A DNA stretch of 64,000 nt from Nematopogon swammerdamellus (Eukaryota; Arthropoda; Insecta; Lepidoptera; Adelidae), in assembly GCA_946902875.1 (NCBI GenBank), contig OX336349.1, positions 13,167,891-13,231,890 of the forward strand, given 5' to 3'. Of this stretch, positions 40,678-52,280 are shown piece by piece. The notes beneath the pieces are model-generated. The model saw only the letters and a list, made by a program, of their open reading frames with translations. It was not told the origin of the DNA and searched no databases. Made by a program: the position numbers and the translations under genes. Each line of letters begins with the position of its first letter. Positions within the stretch are counted from its first letter, which is position 1.

Positions 40678-43237
40678 TCTATATACATATAATAAAATCG
40701 TAGAGGTAAGAAAGTCTGTACATTGAATGTATTCGGAAAAAAACTAACCAGGGTGGCTTAAAATGAGATACTGAACATGTTAGAACAATTTTTAAAATTT
40801 TTGTTTGTTTGTTTGTTTGTCTGTACGCGCATCACGCAAAAACCACTGAACGGAATTAGACGAAACTTTGTATAGTGGCAGTTTATATGCCGGGTTAACA
40901 TAATACGTAAAAAAAATTTACAAAAATAAAAAAAAAATTAAACAATTATAAACATTATTGCGCGTTTAAAATCACGTAGTCCAAAGTACATAATTATATC
41001 TTGAGAACTGGCAGCAAATATACAATTTCAATAAAATATTCATTCGAAATTTAAAAATAAGTAGATACAACGAAAATGACAAGTTCTTCTTTTTTATAAC
41101 TTGAACACAATAGTCTATAACATATCTATTCTTTCTATACATATAATAAAATCGTAAATGCAAAAATGTCTATTTGTACGCGCATCTCGCAAAAACCACT
41201 GAACGGAATTTGAGGAAACTTTTTATAGTGACAGTGTATATCCCGGATTTAACATAATAATTAAAAAATATAATAAAAATCACGCAATCCAAAGTAATGG
41301 TAAAAAACAATTTTAAATGTCATGTTGACAACGGAGAACTGTCATCTCGACGTGAGCTGGCCGGTGACAAATTGTTTGATAAATAAAAAAAAATATTGAA
41401 AGTCGAAGTTATGTCGTCGCTGTCATTCGTGCAATAAAAATTTATATATCTGTTGCCCGCGGCTTCGCTCGCGTGAAATTCGTATTTCAAAAAAAGAAAG
41501 TAAGTAACTAAAGGGGGGCCCGAAGGCGGATCTGCGCTCACATAAACGATATTCTTTCTCGATGATAGTAACTAAGGGCGAGGCGGAAGGCGGAGCTGAG
41601 TTCAGGAAGAAGAAAAACATTCTTGAAGAAAGTAAGTAACTAAGGGCGAGGCCGAAGGCCGAGCTCTATTCTGGAAGACCATAAACCTTCTCGAAGAACG
41701 TAAGTAACTATGGGCGAGGCCGCAGGCCGAGCTGCGTTCAGGAAGAAGCTAAACCATCTTGAAGAAAGTAAGTAACTAAGGCGAGGCCAAAGGCCGAGCT
41801 ACATTCGAATAATTTAAAACCATCTCGAAGAAAGCAAGCAACTAAGGGCGAAGCCGAAGGCCGAGCTGGGTTCAGAAAGAAGCTAAACCATCTTGAAGAA
41901 AGTAAGTAACTAAGGCGAGGCCGAAGGCCGAGCTACGTTCTGATAATTGAAAAACCATCTCGAAGAAAGCAAGTAACTAAGGGCGAGGCCGAAGGCCGAG
42001 CTGCGTTCAGGAAGAAGCTAAACCATCTTGAAGAAAGTAAGTAACTAAGGGCGAGGCCGAAGGCCGTGCTCTATTCGGGAAGACCATAAAACATCTTGAA
42101 GAAAGCAAGTAACTAAGGGCGAGGCCGTAGGCCGAGCTGCGTTGAGTAAGAAGGTAAACATTTTTGAAGAAAGTAAGTAACTAAGGCGAGGCCGAAGGCC
42201 GAGCTACGTTCTGACAAATGATAAACCATCTCGAAGAAAGCAAGTAACTAAGGGCGAGGCCGAAGGCCGAGCTGCGTTCAGGAAGAAGCTAAACCATCTC
42301 GAATAAAGTTAATTAACATTAAGATTGAGTTAATTTAATTTAAATTTTATTATAAAGTCCACGCTTCTGACGGCAAATATACCGTGCATCCTAGAACCTC
42401 GCGGTTATTCCCGGCTGGATGGCAAGAGGCCCGATGCTATCACCTTAGTGCCATGGACTAAGGGTAGTTCTTTGATGTGGGACGCCACTTGTGTTCTCAC
42501 ATTGGCTCCAAGTCACGTTAGGACATCTTCAAGAGAGGCTGGCGCGGCCGAGGCTGGGGCGGAGAGCCTGAAACGCAACAAATATAGAAATATAATTCAA
42601 TATTTCGAATTTGTTGCGTTTGCGGTTGAAACCCTCGGTCCGTGGAGCAGTGAAGCCAAAAGAGGCTTGGGCCTCTGCTGGTTGACGCAACCGGTGTCCC
42701 GCCATCAAGGGCTTATGTACTTCATTCAATGAGTAAGCCTTGCCATCCGGCGGGGTAATGCCGCAAGTGCTCTAAGAACATTTGAAAATGCCCGTTTTGA
42801 TAGTTATTTTAATGTTTGCTAGGTAGGTTTTAATTCTTTAGTTATTAATATTACTTTTTTATTTTTATGAAATAAATAGATTGAGTAAACGTTATTATAC
42901 TCTATAGAAGAAAGGAAGTCTTTAAGGGCGCCTTTACCTGAACGCAGCTCGGCCTTCGGCCTCGCACTTAGTTCCTTCCTTTCTTCCGGAAGGTTTATCG
43001 TCTTCCTGAACGCAGCTCGGCCTTCGGCCTCGCCCTTACTTACTTCTTTTATTTGAGAAAGGTTTATCGTTTACCTGAAAGCAGCTCGGCCTTCGGCCTC
43101 GCTCTTAGTTAGTTACTTTCTTTGAGGAGGTTTATCGATTACCTGAACGCAGCTTGGCCTTCGGCCTCGCCCTTAGTTACTTACATTCTTCTTTGGAATA
43201 CGAATTTCACGCGAGCGAAGCCGCGGGCAACAGCTAG
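40678..43237 (+). mobile_element. Non-autonomous Helitron, copy B (2560 bp)
   Basis: Same termini and same length as copy A (30849-33408), and every segment compared by eye is identical. It lies between A (40677) and T (43238), with flanks unrelated to those of copy A, which supports separate insertion over segmental duplication. It contains the minisatellites at 41489-42309 and 42899-43189 and the captured LINE fragment at 42349-42889. Confidence 0.9.
42349..42889 (+). pseudogene. LINE C-terminal fragment captured inside Helitron copy B
   Basis: Same as 32520-33060, including the FVAFAVETLGPWSSEAKRG segment and the same frame breaks, so it moved as part of the Helitron. Confidence 0.6.
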
Positions 43238-43329
43238 TGAGATAATAAATATTTAAATGACCAAAAAAACATGACACAATAATTATTTGGAACATTACTT
43301 AATGTGGTATTCGAGGTGAAACCTGCAGT

Positions 43330-43800
43330 CAGTAGGTATTTTTTGATAGATAGCGCGACATGTTATGTGGCGCCGTGCCACCCATAAGATGTCTAACGAC
43401 GACCATGGGCATTAGGTCGCTTGCGGGGGCTACCAATGCCTTGCCGGCCTGACAGGTACCGATTCACCTTCCCTCTTGAAGGACCCGAGAATGTACTTGG
43501 GGGGAAATATGTGAGCAGAGAAAAGCGTTCCAAAGTTACCAGTTCTATGGAGGAGAAAATTCACCTTCCCTCTTGAAGGAGCCGAGAATGTACTTGGGGG
43601 GAAATATGTGAGCAGAGAAAAGCGTTCCAAAGTTACCAGTTCTATGGAGGAGAAAATTCACCTTCCCTCTTGAAGGAGCCGAGAATGTACTTGAAGAGAA
43701 TAATATGAAGGAGCCGAGAAATAAGTGAGCATGGAAAAGCGTTCCAAAGTTTACCAGTTCTATGGAGGAGAAATTCGCAGAACCGATTGGTACGCATATC
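43330..43800 (-). repeat. LINE C-terminal segment tandemly repeated three times
   Basis: A 97-bp unit starts at 43462, 43559 and 43656. The third is altered and longer. On the minus strand each unit encodes FLLHRTGNFGTLFSAHIFPP and LGSFKREGE, a version of the LINE C-terminal RTAxLWNxLPxxVFPxxYxLxxFK motif. The flank at 43345-43440 resembles the UTR of the same family. Confidence 0.65.
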
Positions 43801-45284
43801 AGCGATTAGTCCAACGTGTAGGGATGCGATCCCTTCACAGTGCGTGTTGCGCGGCAATGTGAAAACGGCGGCGGGCGGGATGCATGCGTGAACTCTACAT
43901 AAAACGCGATCGAATATGGCCACCACGAGAAGCCGTAGAAAGCTCCGGAAAACAACAGACGAACTTGTTAAACTGGATTTACATGTCTCATACAGAATCC
44001 GCTTGCGTGTTACTTCTGCACCTACCCTCTACCTACAAGCTATACATACATACGAGCACACATGTAGAAATCGTGCAGTCTACTCTAAAAGTAGAGTGGA
44101 GACTATCGCTCCCTGTATTGCTGCTCTCATATTTAAGAATACAACAATACATGAATGCAAACTACATTCATTTGTTGATACTTTGCCGTGGCAAGTGGAG
44201 TTTTCTTTTATCTGCCTACCCCATTGGGAGACAGACGTGAAGTCATGTCAAAAAAAAAGCTAGGTAGTTCGATATTCTCTCTCTTTTATTGAAGTTTGAA
44301 TCTTTCATAATTTGTTATCTATAAATCTGAAGAGATTGGTAATGAAACACACATATGTACTCTTATAACGACCCTAAAAATAAATAAATGTTCTATGACT
44401 AAGTACCTACTAATATACAAGAACATCTCATAATGACTTGTCTGGCATCCACAGCCTAGTGCCATCCGGTTATCAAAACCAAATGTCGTAAAATTGTAAT
44501 AACCTTTTGTATCGCCATATCTACGAAGACATAGATTAGGAAATCCTTAACCTAATTCTAGACGTCATTACTGGTATTACATAAATACCAAGACCTTGGT
44601 CATTGCCCTATATGTATCCACCGTGCGTCTTGTCGCCACACATTTTTGTTTGACTAACAGCCCAAACATCTAATCAAATCAAAATAAAAAACCTTTCATT
44701 GCACATAAAAACCTACAGAAGGTAGTTCTTAATGCCTATGGCATTTCCCGCTAGTCTACCCTTTTCAACATATTAATACCAGGGTTGGTGCAAGAAAATA
44801 AAATCCTGGTAAATGCGTATGAAAAAATAATGCTATAAAAATAAATAAATAAAATTATAATATTAAAAAATTATTCATACGTTTACGTATACACAGTTCG
44901 TTTATTTATTATATTTATTTGTTTTACTTCTATATACAGAAGAAGTAAAACGAAATAAACTACATACAATACGACATGTGTTTTATTCTCGTAGGTTGTT
45001 CTCTCCAATAAATACAACAGCTTCTCACTCTGTGTAAGATTGTGTGATTCGATTATGATTGTGATGGAAAACTAAGAGCTAGTCAAGTTGTCGTCGATGT
45101 GATGTGACGACCCCAGAAAATGTTAATTATTGATTAACTAGCTTTTTGCTCACAGCTCAGGCCGCCGATGACGTAGCGTTATGAAACATAGCCTAAAACC
45201 ATCTTGAAAAGTGACAGAATGTAACAGTGAAGACCGTATGTAAATCGATAAAGTGGTTCTCGAGTTATAAGGATATTCATAATA
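43801..45284. other. Intergenic, no supported gene
   Basis: Overlapping frames at 43884-44263 lack any domain and are in competing phases. At 44665-44720 AATCAAATCAAAATAAAAAA looks like a reversed LINE tail. The rest is AT-rich. Confidence 0.4.
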
Positions 45285-45516
45285 ATAATAATTTATTTAA
45301 TAAATAACAAAAAAGTAATACTAATAACTAAAGAAATAAACCTACCTAACAAACATTAAAATAACTATCAAAAGGGGCATTTTCAAATGTTCCTAGAACA
45401 CTTGCTGCATTACCCCGCTGGATGGCAAGGCTTACCCTTTGAATGAAGTAGGCCCTTGATTGCGGGACGCCAGTTGCGTCCACCAGCAGAGGCCCAAGCC
45501 TCTTCAAGAAGCTTAT
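45285..45516 (-). pseudogene. LINE 3' end (same family as the Helitron-captured fragment)
   Basis: The minus strand reads [20 protein letters not shown] then [20 protein letters not shown], a stop, and a 3' UTR ending in TAAATAAATTATTATTATT-type repeats. It aligns with 32840-33040. It is cut on its 5' side by AT-rich sequence shortly before the Transib-like element. Confidence 0.65.
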
Positions 45517-45561
45517 ATGTATAATAATAATATATTGACATACCACGTTAACGCGCCGCCG

Positions 45562-47127
45562 CACTATGGATCGAGAATCGGCCTCCATAGTATTAGGAGA
45601 TTTTTTTCGCAAACTTGATTTTTTTTTAAAAACTGTTTATGTTATATTTAGGGTTACATAAGATAATACCAAATATATAGTTGTAGTGATATCAGTCAAG
45701 TAGATATTTTATTAAAAATACTTGAAGTTTTCAGTTGTATGGGACGGAGAATGTTTAGTCGATTTTTTCAAAAGTCTTTCGAGGTGTCGCAGATCTTTTG
45801 ATACATCATGAAGTAGACCACGAGTGTAATAAGACCACATAAAAACTGTAACCCAATTCGACCCGGTATAGAAAATATCTAAGTCCGAATTTATAAATTT
45901 TCGTCATTTTCTTTATACATTATTTATGGTTTAACTTTACAATTAATTACATTTTCTTGTGTTTTGTGATTGCCAAGTGTGTAAGTTATACTAATTTGTA
46001 CATTATGTAACAACTGTACCTACCACTGTGGTCGAAAATACCCTCCAATATTTGTATCGTTTTAAATGTTTATTTGGTATTCATAATTGGTTTGAGGACA
46101 CATTAAATAAACAAATATGTGAAGACGCGTTGCTTGACAGTACGTATGCATGTTAGGTTCAAATATATAAAGTATATATATATTTTTTTTATATTTTAAT
46201 ATTTGCAATGTATGGGACGGAGAACAATATATTTATTTTGCCGGACTACAAAGATGTGTCAAACTCTTATTAGCAAGGTTGTGTAGCACAACATAAAAAT
46301 AAACACACTCAGTAAAAAAAATGTTAGAAAGGTGCAGCCTTCCAAGTATCAACAGGTCAAAGTATAGCATTTTTTACCTTTTTTCTTTAACAGTAATTTT
46401 TGGTTACATTATGATTGTACAATTATTAAGCAGGTATGCAAATATGTGAGGCATATAATTCTAAATCAGATATGTACACACCATTCCGATTAACATTGTA
46501 AAAAATAGCAATATTTTTATTTAATAAAACTGAAAACATTATAGTACATAATTCGAAACTGTTAAGAACTAACAAAGTCTTAACAGTAACGTGATGTTGA
46601 ACGTGATGGAAAAGAGGCTGTACAAAAAAAAATCGTGCACAGTTGCACTTTCTCAAGACGTTAAAAAAATTTCTATCCAAAATTATTCACCAAAATAAAT
46701 ACAAGGTTGAATGAAAACAGAACAAATTAATAAACCGAACTTATAAATAAAACATTCACCAAAATTAATTTTATAAAAAAAAATTTTTATATAAAATTCG
46801 AGCCGGTATAGAAAATATGTAAGTCTGAATTTGTGGATGTTTGTTTTCTTTCCTTTAAATATAATTTACAGTCTTAGAATAGAACATACATACAAGGCTT
46901 TGCAGCTCATTCATTATGACGACGCATTAGATACTAATTATCATTCGGTAAGACGAAAACATTCCCACATCCCTGTTTGTGAAACCCCACTATATTTGTA
47001 AAAACCGGTAATTAGTGTCCTTTGGTCGCGAATTTCAGTTTATTATCTGTTCAACGCGCGTAAGTGACGGATCTCTCCTTTCGACACGAGTTATCGCTGT
47101 TTTCAAATACTTTCCTTCCTGCATTAT
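45562..47127 (+). repeat. Left arm of the Transib-like element
   Basis: Pairs with 47938-49312 through to TTCCTTCCTGCATTATT. Shared landmarks include TTTTCTATACCGG-type segments, GTATGGGACGGAGAA and TCTCCTTTCGACACGAGTTA. Non-coding as far as I can see; it is longer than the right arm by indels. Confidence 0.85.
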
Positions 47128-47350
47128 TGTATGCTGCAAAAACACGTGCTTCCACTTCCGTGACCTTGACACTTTCTTTCGGACGGTAACACTCGACCTT
47201 TTTTTGGAGCTGATAGTATAAGGGATACAGTTCAACTCCTGCTTCAATTGCCGTTGACCGTAGTTCGCAGTTTTGCGATTTGGAGAGTTGCTGGGAACTG
47301 AACCGGCCAGTATTGTGTTTTTTTTTTTAACTTGAATGTATTCCTTTATT

Positions 47351-47875
47351 CTACCAATCTGAATTTTCCAGTAGAAACTTAAGAACCTCAGCAACATCAT
47401 GTCTTTCCGTATTAATACCTTTACTCACCGCAGCGAATGCGAGCTCGTCGAAGTCATTTTCCGTACACAGATGTGCGGTTCTGCGCCTTTTTTGCTGGTA
47501 GTGAAGTTCGTGGAATTGTTTTCGAGGACTGAACTCTGGTTTAGGAGATGTTGAAGCTTCTGAATGCTGTTTCGCTGGTGATTGCGGCACGAATGGTTCC
47601 GCTTCCTCATGTCTTGGTTCTTGAGGTATGTTTTGAACATATTCGGGCCACTTTATGTCTGACGTCAACCATGTTTCAAATTTGCTTTTGAAAAAACTGA
47701 ACGAATAATTTGTACTTTTCCACTTTTTATACATATTAGACAAGTAGGTTTTACAAAAACACTTGAATTGATCACGGTTTTCATCAGATATATGAACGGA
47801 AATCTTGTCAAATAGTATGTTTGGGTCGGAGAAGCCTTGCTCGTTTTTAAGAAAACAAAAAGGTTCAGATTTCAT
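47351..47875 (-). CDS. 174-residue frame resembling a Transib transposase N-terminal region
   Basis: Starts MKSEPFCFLKNEQGFSDP, then KTYLSNMYKKWKSTNYSFSF, FFKSKFETWLTSDIKWP, a Pro/Ser/Glu-rich linker, and RKQFHELHYQQKRRRTA with DELAFAA and VAEVLKFLL near the end. From memory, Transib-type proteins carry a similar N-terminal series: an [FW]xEL..xxKRRKT motif followed by EELxFAA. The DDE core is absent and a stop follows directly, so this is probably a remnant or accessory frame. No cysteine or histidine cluster of the catalytic region is visible. Confidence 0.5.
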   Translation of the reverse strand: MKSEPFCFLKNEQGFSDPNILFDKISVHISDENRDQFKCFCKTYLSNMYKKWKSTNYSFSFFKSKFETWLTSDIKWPEYVQNIPQEPRHEEAEPFVPQSPAKQHSEASTSPKPEFSPRKQFHELHYQQKRRRTAHLCTENDFDELAFAAVSKGINTERHDVAEVLKFLLENSDW

Positions 47876-47937
47876 TTAAACTATTTCATTTTGTAAAATG
47901 TTAGAGTTCGAACCGAAAATGTACCTAGTTTTCAAGT

Positions 47938-49312
47938 AATAATGCAGGAAGGAACGTATTTGAAAACAGCGATAACTCGTTTCGAAAGGAGAGATCCGTC
48001 CCTTACGCGCGTTGAACATACTAAACTGAAATTCGCGACCAAAGGAAACCTGATGTACTAAACCGATTTTTACCAATATAGTGGGGTTTCACAAACAGGG
48101 ATGTGGGAATGTTTTCGTCTTACCGAATGGTAATTAGTATCTAATGCGTCGTCATAATGAATGAGCTGCTGCAAAGCAAAAGTATTTATGTTCCATTCTA
48201 AAACTGTAAATTATATTTAAAAGAAAGAAAATAAAAATATACAAATTCGGACTTACATATTTTCTATACCGGCTCAAATTTTATATAAAACAATTTTTTT
48301 ATAAAATTAATTTTGGTGAATAATTTTTGTGTAATGTTTTCAGTTTTATTAAATAAAAATATTGCTATTTTTTTACACTGTTAATCGGAATGGTGTGTAC
48401 ATATCTGATATAGAATTATATGCCTCACATATTTGCATACCTACTTAATAATTGTACAATCATAATGTAACCAAAAATTACTGTTAAAGAAAAAAGGTAA
48501 AAAATGCTATACTTTGACCTGTCGATACTCGGAAGGCTGCACCTTTCTAAATTTTTTTTTACTGAGTGTGTTTATTTTTATGTTGTGCTACACAACCTTG
48601 CTAATAAGAGTTTGACACATCTTTGTAGTCCGGCAAAATAAATATAATGTTCTCCGTCCCATACATTGCAAATTTTAAAATATAAAAAATATATATATGT
48701 ACTTTATATATTTGAACCTAACATACATACGTACTGTCAAGCTACGCGTCTTCACATATTTGTTTATTTAATATGTCCTCAAATCAATTATGAATAACAA
48801 ATAAACATTTAAAACGCTACAAATATTGGAGGGTATTTTCGACCACAGTGGTAGGTATAGTTGTTACATAATGTACCAATTAGTATAACTTACACACTTG
48901 GCAATCACAAAACATAAGAAAATGTAATTAACTGTAAAGTTAAACCATAAATAATGTATAAAGAAAATAGACGAAAATTTATAAATTCGGACTTAGATAT
49001 TTTCTATACCGGGTCGAATTGGGTTACAGTTTTTATGTGGTCTTATTACACTCGTGGTCTACTTCATGATGTATCAAAAGATCTGCGACACCTCGAAAGA
49101 CTTTTGAAAAAATCGACTAAACATTCTCCTTCCCATACAACTGGAAACTTCAAGTATCTTGAATAAAATATCTACTTGACTGATATCACTACAACTATAT
49201 ATTTGGTATTATCTTATGTAACCCTAAATATAACAAAAACAGTTTATCAAAAAAAATCAAGTTTGCGAAAAAATCTCCTAATACTAAGGAGGCCGTTTCT
49301 CGATCCATAGTG
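47938..49312 (-). repeat. Right arm of the Transib-like element
   Basis: Inverted match to 45562-47127, ending CCATAGTG at 49312 before the CGCCG duplication. Confidence 0.85.
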
Positions 49313-49401
49313 CGCCGGTCGCCCGCAGAAACTTTATTTTTATTAGGATGCTCGAGTACCTAGGTATGTTCTCGCTAAGCAATTATTTATGTTATGATTA
49401 T

Positions 49402-49879
49402 GACGTTTTCTCAGCAAAGAAAGAATTTGATTACAACTTCTTCGCATGCCGACTTTTCGTGCCAATCAAACGTAGCATAAACAGGCTTGATATCCTCGTA
49501 AACAGTCCGCCAATCTGCTGGCATGGCACCTCCATGAGTATGGTTTCGCGCAGTGGCGGATCCAGCCTTAGACTTTGGGGAGGGCTGAAGCTCAAAAAAT
49601 ACGCAGGAGCGAGCAAAAAGTGTGAATTTTTTTTTAGGATAGTGGATTGTCGATACTGTCCCCTAGTTTGGGGGGGGGGGGGGCTTCAGCCCCCTAGCCC
49701 CCCCCCCCTTGTATCCGCCACTGGTTTCGCGAGTTGCGATGCATTTGGTCGTACGTATCGATTGCAAGCCACCCAGCGTGGGTTCTCACGAAGAAATAAT
49801 GACTTCCAGGGGGGTCAGAGGGAGTGGGTCGAGCTGGGCCTACTGCGGACCGACAACAGCTGCTGATAGCGTTTATCAT
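49402..49879 (-). pseudogene. Open frame interrupted by a hAT MITE
   Basis: On the minus strand a frame reads HYFFVRTHAGWLAIDTYDQM then HRNSRN, and is broken by the 173-bp MITE. Beyond the MITE, leaving out one target copy, it continues in phase with HTHGGAMPADWRTVYEDIKP and TFDWHEKSACEE to a TGA. The amino-acid content looks coding, but I do not recognise the family and it may be an old exon or transposon remnant. Confidence 0.3.
49551..49723. mobile_element. hAT-type MITE, 8-bp target duplication
   Basis: GTTTCGCG at 49543-49550 and 49724-49731. Termini are CAGTGGCGGATCCAGCC and, reversed, CAGTGGCGGATACAAGG. The interior has G and C homopolymer runs. No coding capacity. Confidence 0.92.
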
Positions 49880-50074
49880 TTAAGTGCAGTATACTTTATC
49901 TTCTTATCGGTGGTCTGTCTGTATCCATCTACAGTAGGCTTGAAAGTGGAAATATGAATTCACAATGTCCTGTAGAGCAGTGTCAGATGCGTTTCGCGGT
50001 TTAGTCACCACTTGTTTGGTATGTCATTCACGATCATCATGACTCAGAATGAAGATATGCAAGGATAGTTTATG

Positions 50075-50310
50075 GTAGGGTTTAACCCGCCCGTGTTGGT
50101 ACCACCACCGCACTGAAGAAAGGTCAGTTCAGTCAGGTCAGCGACTATGTAAATAGTTCGTGTTTTCTGTCCAGTTCAGTGTAGCCGGCACGATCAAATG
50201 GGACCACTGACATTATATCTATAGTTCAGCGAGGTGTTATGGGCTGATATCACGGAAGTTGTAGGCGACGACGTAGCCAACCGTGTTAATTTCCTAAGAA
50301 AGTGTATTTA
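50075..50310 (+). repeat. SINE 3' two-thirds
   Basis: GGTAGGGTTTAACCCGCCCG, GTCCAGTTCAGTGTAGCCGG and GTTATGGGCTGATATCACGG appear in order. The 5S/tRNA-like head is missing. Confidence 0.7.
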
Positions 50311-50507
50311 TCCTGCCGTGAAGCCGCTGCACACTTGTGATGTTGAATAAGTTCAGTACGGAAGCGGCGAGGCGGGCGCCGCCGCCCGAATCCGCTCCAC
50401 ACATTCCTCGTGTTTTGATAAAATTGAGCCAAGGCACCAAATCAAGCAGGTGGTAATTAGTGGTTACTGGTAATACATAATACGACATATTATAATCACG
50501 CTGTATC

Positions 50508-50754
50508 CAGGGCCGTCTGAGGCCATGCAGGGGCCCTTGGGCACACAGAGTTTGGGGCCCTTTGGGGGCAATTCTTAGTAAGTAAATTAATTTTCTTAAA
50601 TTGTTTAATTTTCAATTCTTAGTAAATAACGCTAAAAATTGAGCTCCTCCTATTTTTCGATGTAAACAACGACGTCGGCAATTTGGGGCGCTCATCGAGC
50701 CGGGGACGCTGCTGGGTCCGTGCCCCATGTGCCCTTGTGGAGAAGACTCCCCTG
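50508..50754. mobile_element. hAT-type MITE, 8-bp target duplication
   Basis: GCTGTATC at 50500-50507 and 50755-50762. Left end CAGGGCCGTCTGAGGCCATG; the reversed right end starts CAGGGGAGTCTTCTCC. A common insect hAT terminus type. Confidence 0.9.
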
Positions 50755-50922
50755 GCTGTATCCCGACAATCGGTATAAGCAGAGTAATAGGTGTTGTGCT
50801 GCAAGAGCTCTTGTAAATTACAGCACAATTAGGACAAGATCAAGCAGCAAGTGAAGTTACCTCATTGCACGACTGTGGAAGGACCGTGTCAAAGTGAGAG
50901 GTCGCTGCCCTGTTGCCGTTTA

Positions 50923-51165
50923 GCACGGTACCTTGTCTTTATGCCTGCGAATTGGAAAACTTAGAAAAGGCATCAAATTCTCGGATATACGGTTTGCAAA
51001 AAAACACCTATCAAGGCAGCACAATATTAGCAATGAGCGAACGCCGCCGTTCGCACGGTACCTTGTCTTTGTCCCTGCGAATTGGAAAACTTAGAAAAGG
51101 CATCAAATACTCGGATACACGGTTTGCAAAAAAACGCCTATCAAGGCAGCACAATATTAGCAATG
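50923..51165 (+). repeat. Tandem duplication, 113-bp copies at 130-bp spacing
   Basis: GCACGGTACCTTGTCTTT... to TTAGCAATG occurs at 50923-51035 and 51053-51165 with about seven differences. The source is unknown; frames through it lack domains. Confidence 0.85.
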
Positions 51166-51169
51166 CAGC

Positions 51170-52010
51170 CTATGAACAGGTGACTCTACATGCCGCGTTT
51201 ATTATAAAACTCGTTTTTGGGTGAGTAAGGTTATGTATTGTATCTCCACTTCTAGAGCTTACTGTAGATACCTAATATGACGTCAGAGGTAGGTAACGCA
51301 TACCTACATAGAAAACGTAATCTACATCAGGTCAGGAACACCATCATTAGTAGTACAGTGTACGCAGGGAGAGACTCCGCCCCGCACCACATCAACTGCG
51401 CTCCACGCCATACATACACAACCGACGACCGTCTCACACGCAACGAACAGAAACTATTGAGCAGCGTCACCTCTGGTTTGGTTTCGACTTACACAATGTA
51501 TTCGTAAGTGTGCGAACTGTATTGCCGATTCAATTATAGAGAGAAAATGTTGCGAACGTTGCATGTGATCAGAATACTGTGCATGCATCTCAATCTAATA
51601 TATTCTGTGTTTTCTGCATAGAATATAATAAATAGGTATCTTTTGTACAATTTCAGTTTTACCATCCTACAAACTATTTTATATTTGCTGCTTACACAGC
51701 ACCAAATACCTAATTACTTTAATTAATTGATTATAATAAACATGCGCTTTAAATACATAATGTTATAAATTGTTCTACTTCAAAAAGTACATATTGGGTA
51801 CCTAATTAAAGTACATCACAAATACTCTACCTACATAAACAGCTAAAATCTCGCCGAGGCTCTACCATTATTACGCTACTGAGTGTTCAAGACTTATGCG
51901 TATATTGTACTCGTATTATGTATGTCCAAGGTTCAAGATCCGGTTAGCCCGAAACGTTGGACCACATAGCTCCAGAAAAGATAGTGAGTAAAACCGTTTC
52001 ATAAAAACAA
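51170..52010. other. Intergenic, no gene seen
   Basis: AT-rich sequence. Short frames only. Confidence 0.4.
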
Positions 52011-52011
52011 C

Positions 52012-52280
52012 CGGGCAAGTGCGAGTCGGACTCGCGCACGAAGGGTTCCGTACAACCACCTAATAAATTGCAGTATCTTTTGATTTCGTTGACTTAGAAG
52101 CTTGAATTTTTTACACCTCCAACCAAGGAACATTATTTGATATTAATGTCAACTTGATACCTAAACCCGTTTCTGAGAAAAAGGGTCATGACGGATGGAC
52201 AAACGGACAAAAAACTGATCCTATAAGGGTTCAGTTTTTTTTTCGTTTTGAGGTACGGAATACTAAAAAATTACCACGGC
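52012..52280 (+). repeat. GCAAGTGCGAGTCGG-type dispersed repeat
   Basis: Begins GGGCAAGTGCGAGTCGGACT and ends TATAAGGGTTCAGTTTTTTT then GAGGTACGGAATACTAAAAA. A longer relative of 28305 and 53208 with a different middle. Confidence 0.6.

Larger units (their letters stand above)
45562..49312. mobile_element. Transib-like foldback element with 1.4-1.6-kb inverted arms (3751 bp)
   Basis: Flanked by the 5-bp duplication CGCCG (45557-45561 and 49313-49317). Both ends start CACTATGGATCGAGAA. CACWATG termini and a GC-rich 5-bp target duplication are the known signature of Transib transposons, relatives of RAG1. The arms run about 45562-47127 and 47938-49312 and are highly similar. The 810-bp centre holds one frame of 174 residues. 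There is no full transposase, so the copy is non-autonomous. Confidence 0.85.

Noticed and set aside
43884..44263. Two overlapping plus-strand frames of 115-118 residues
   Set aside because: They are in competing phases with no domain, no splice signals and no composition difference from the surroundings.
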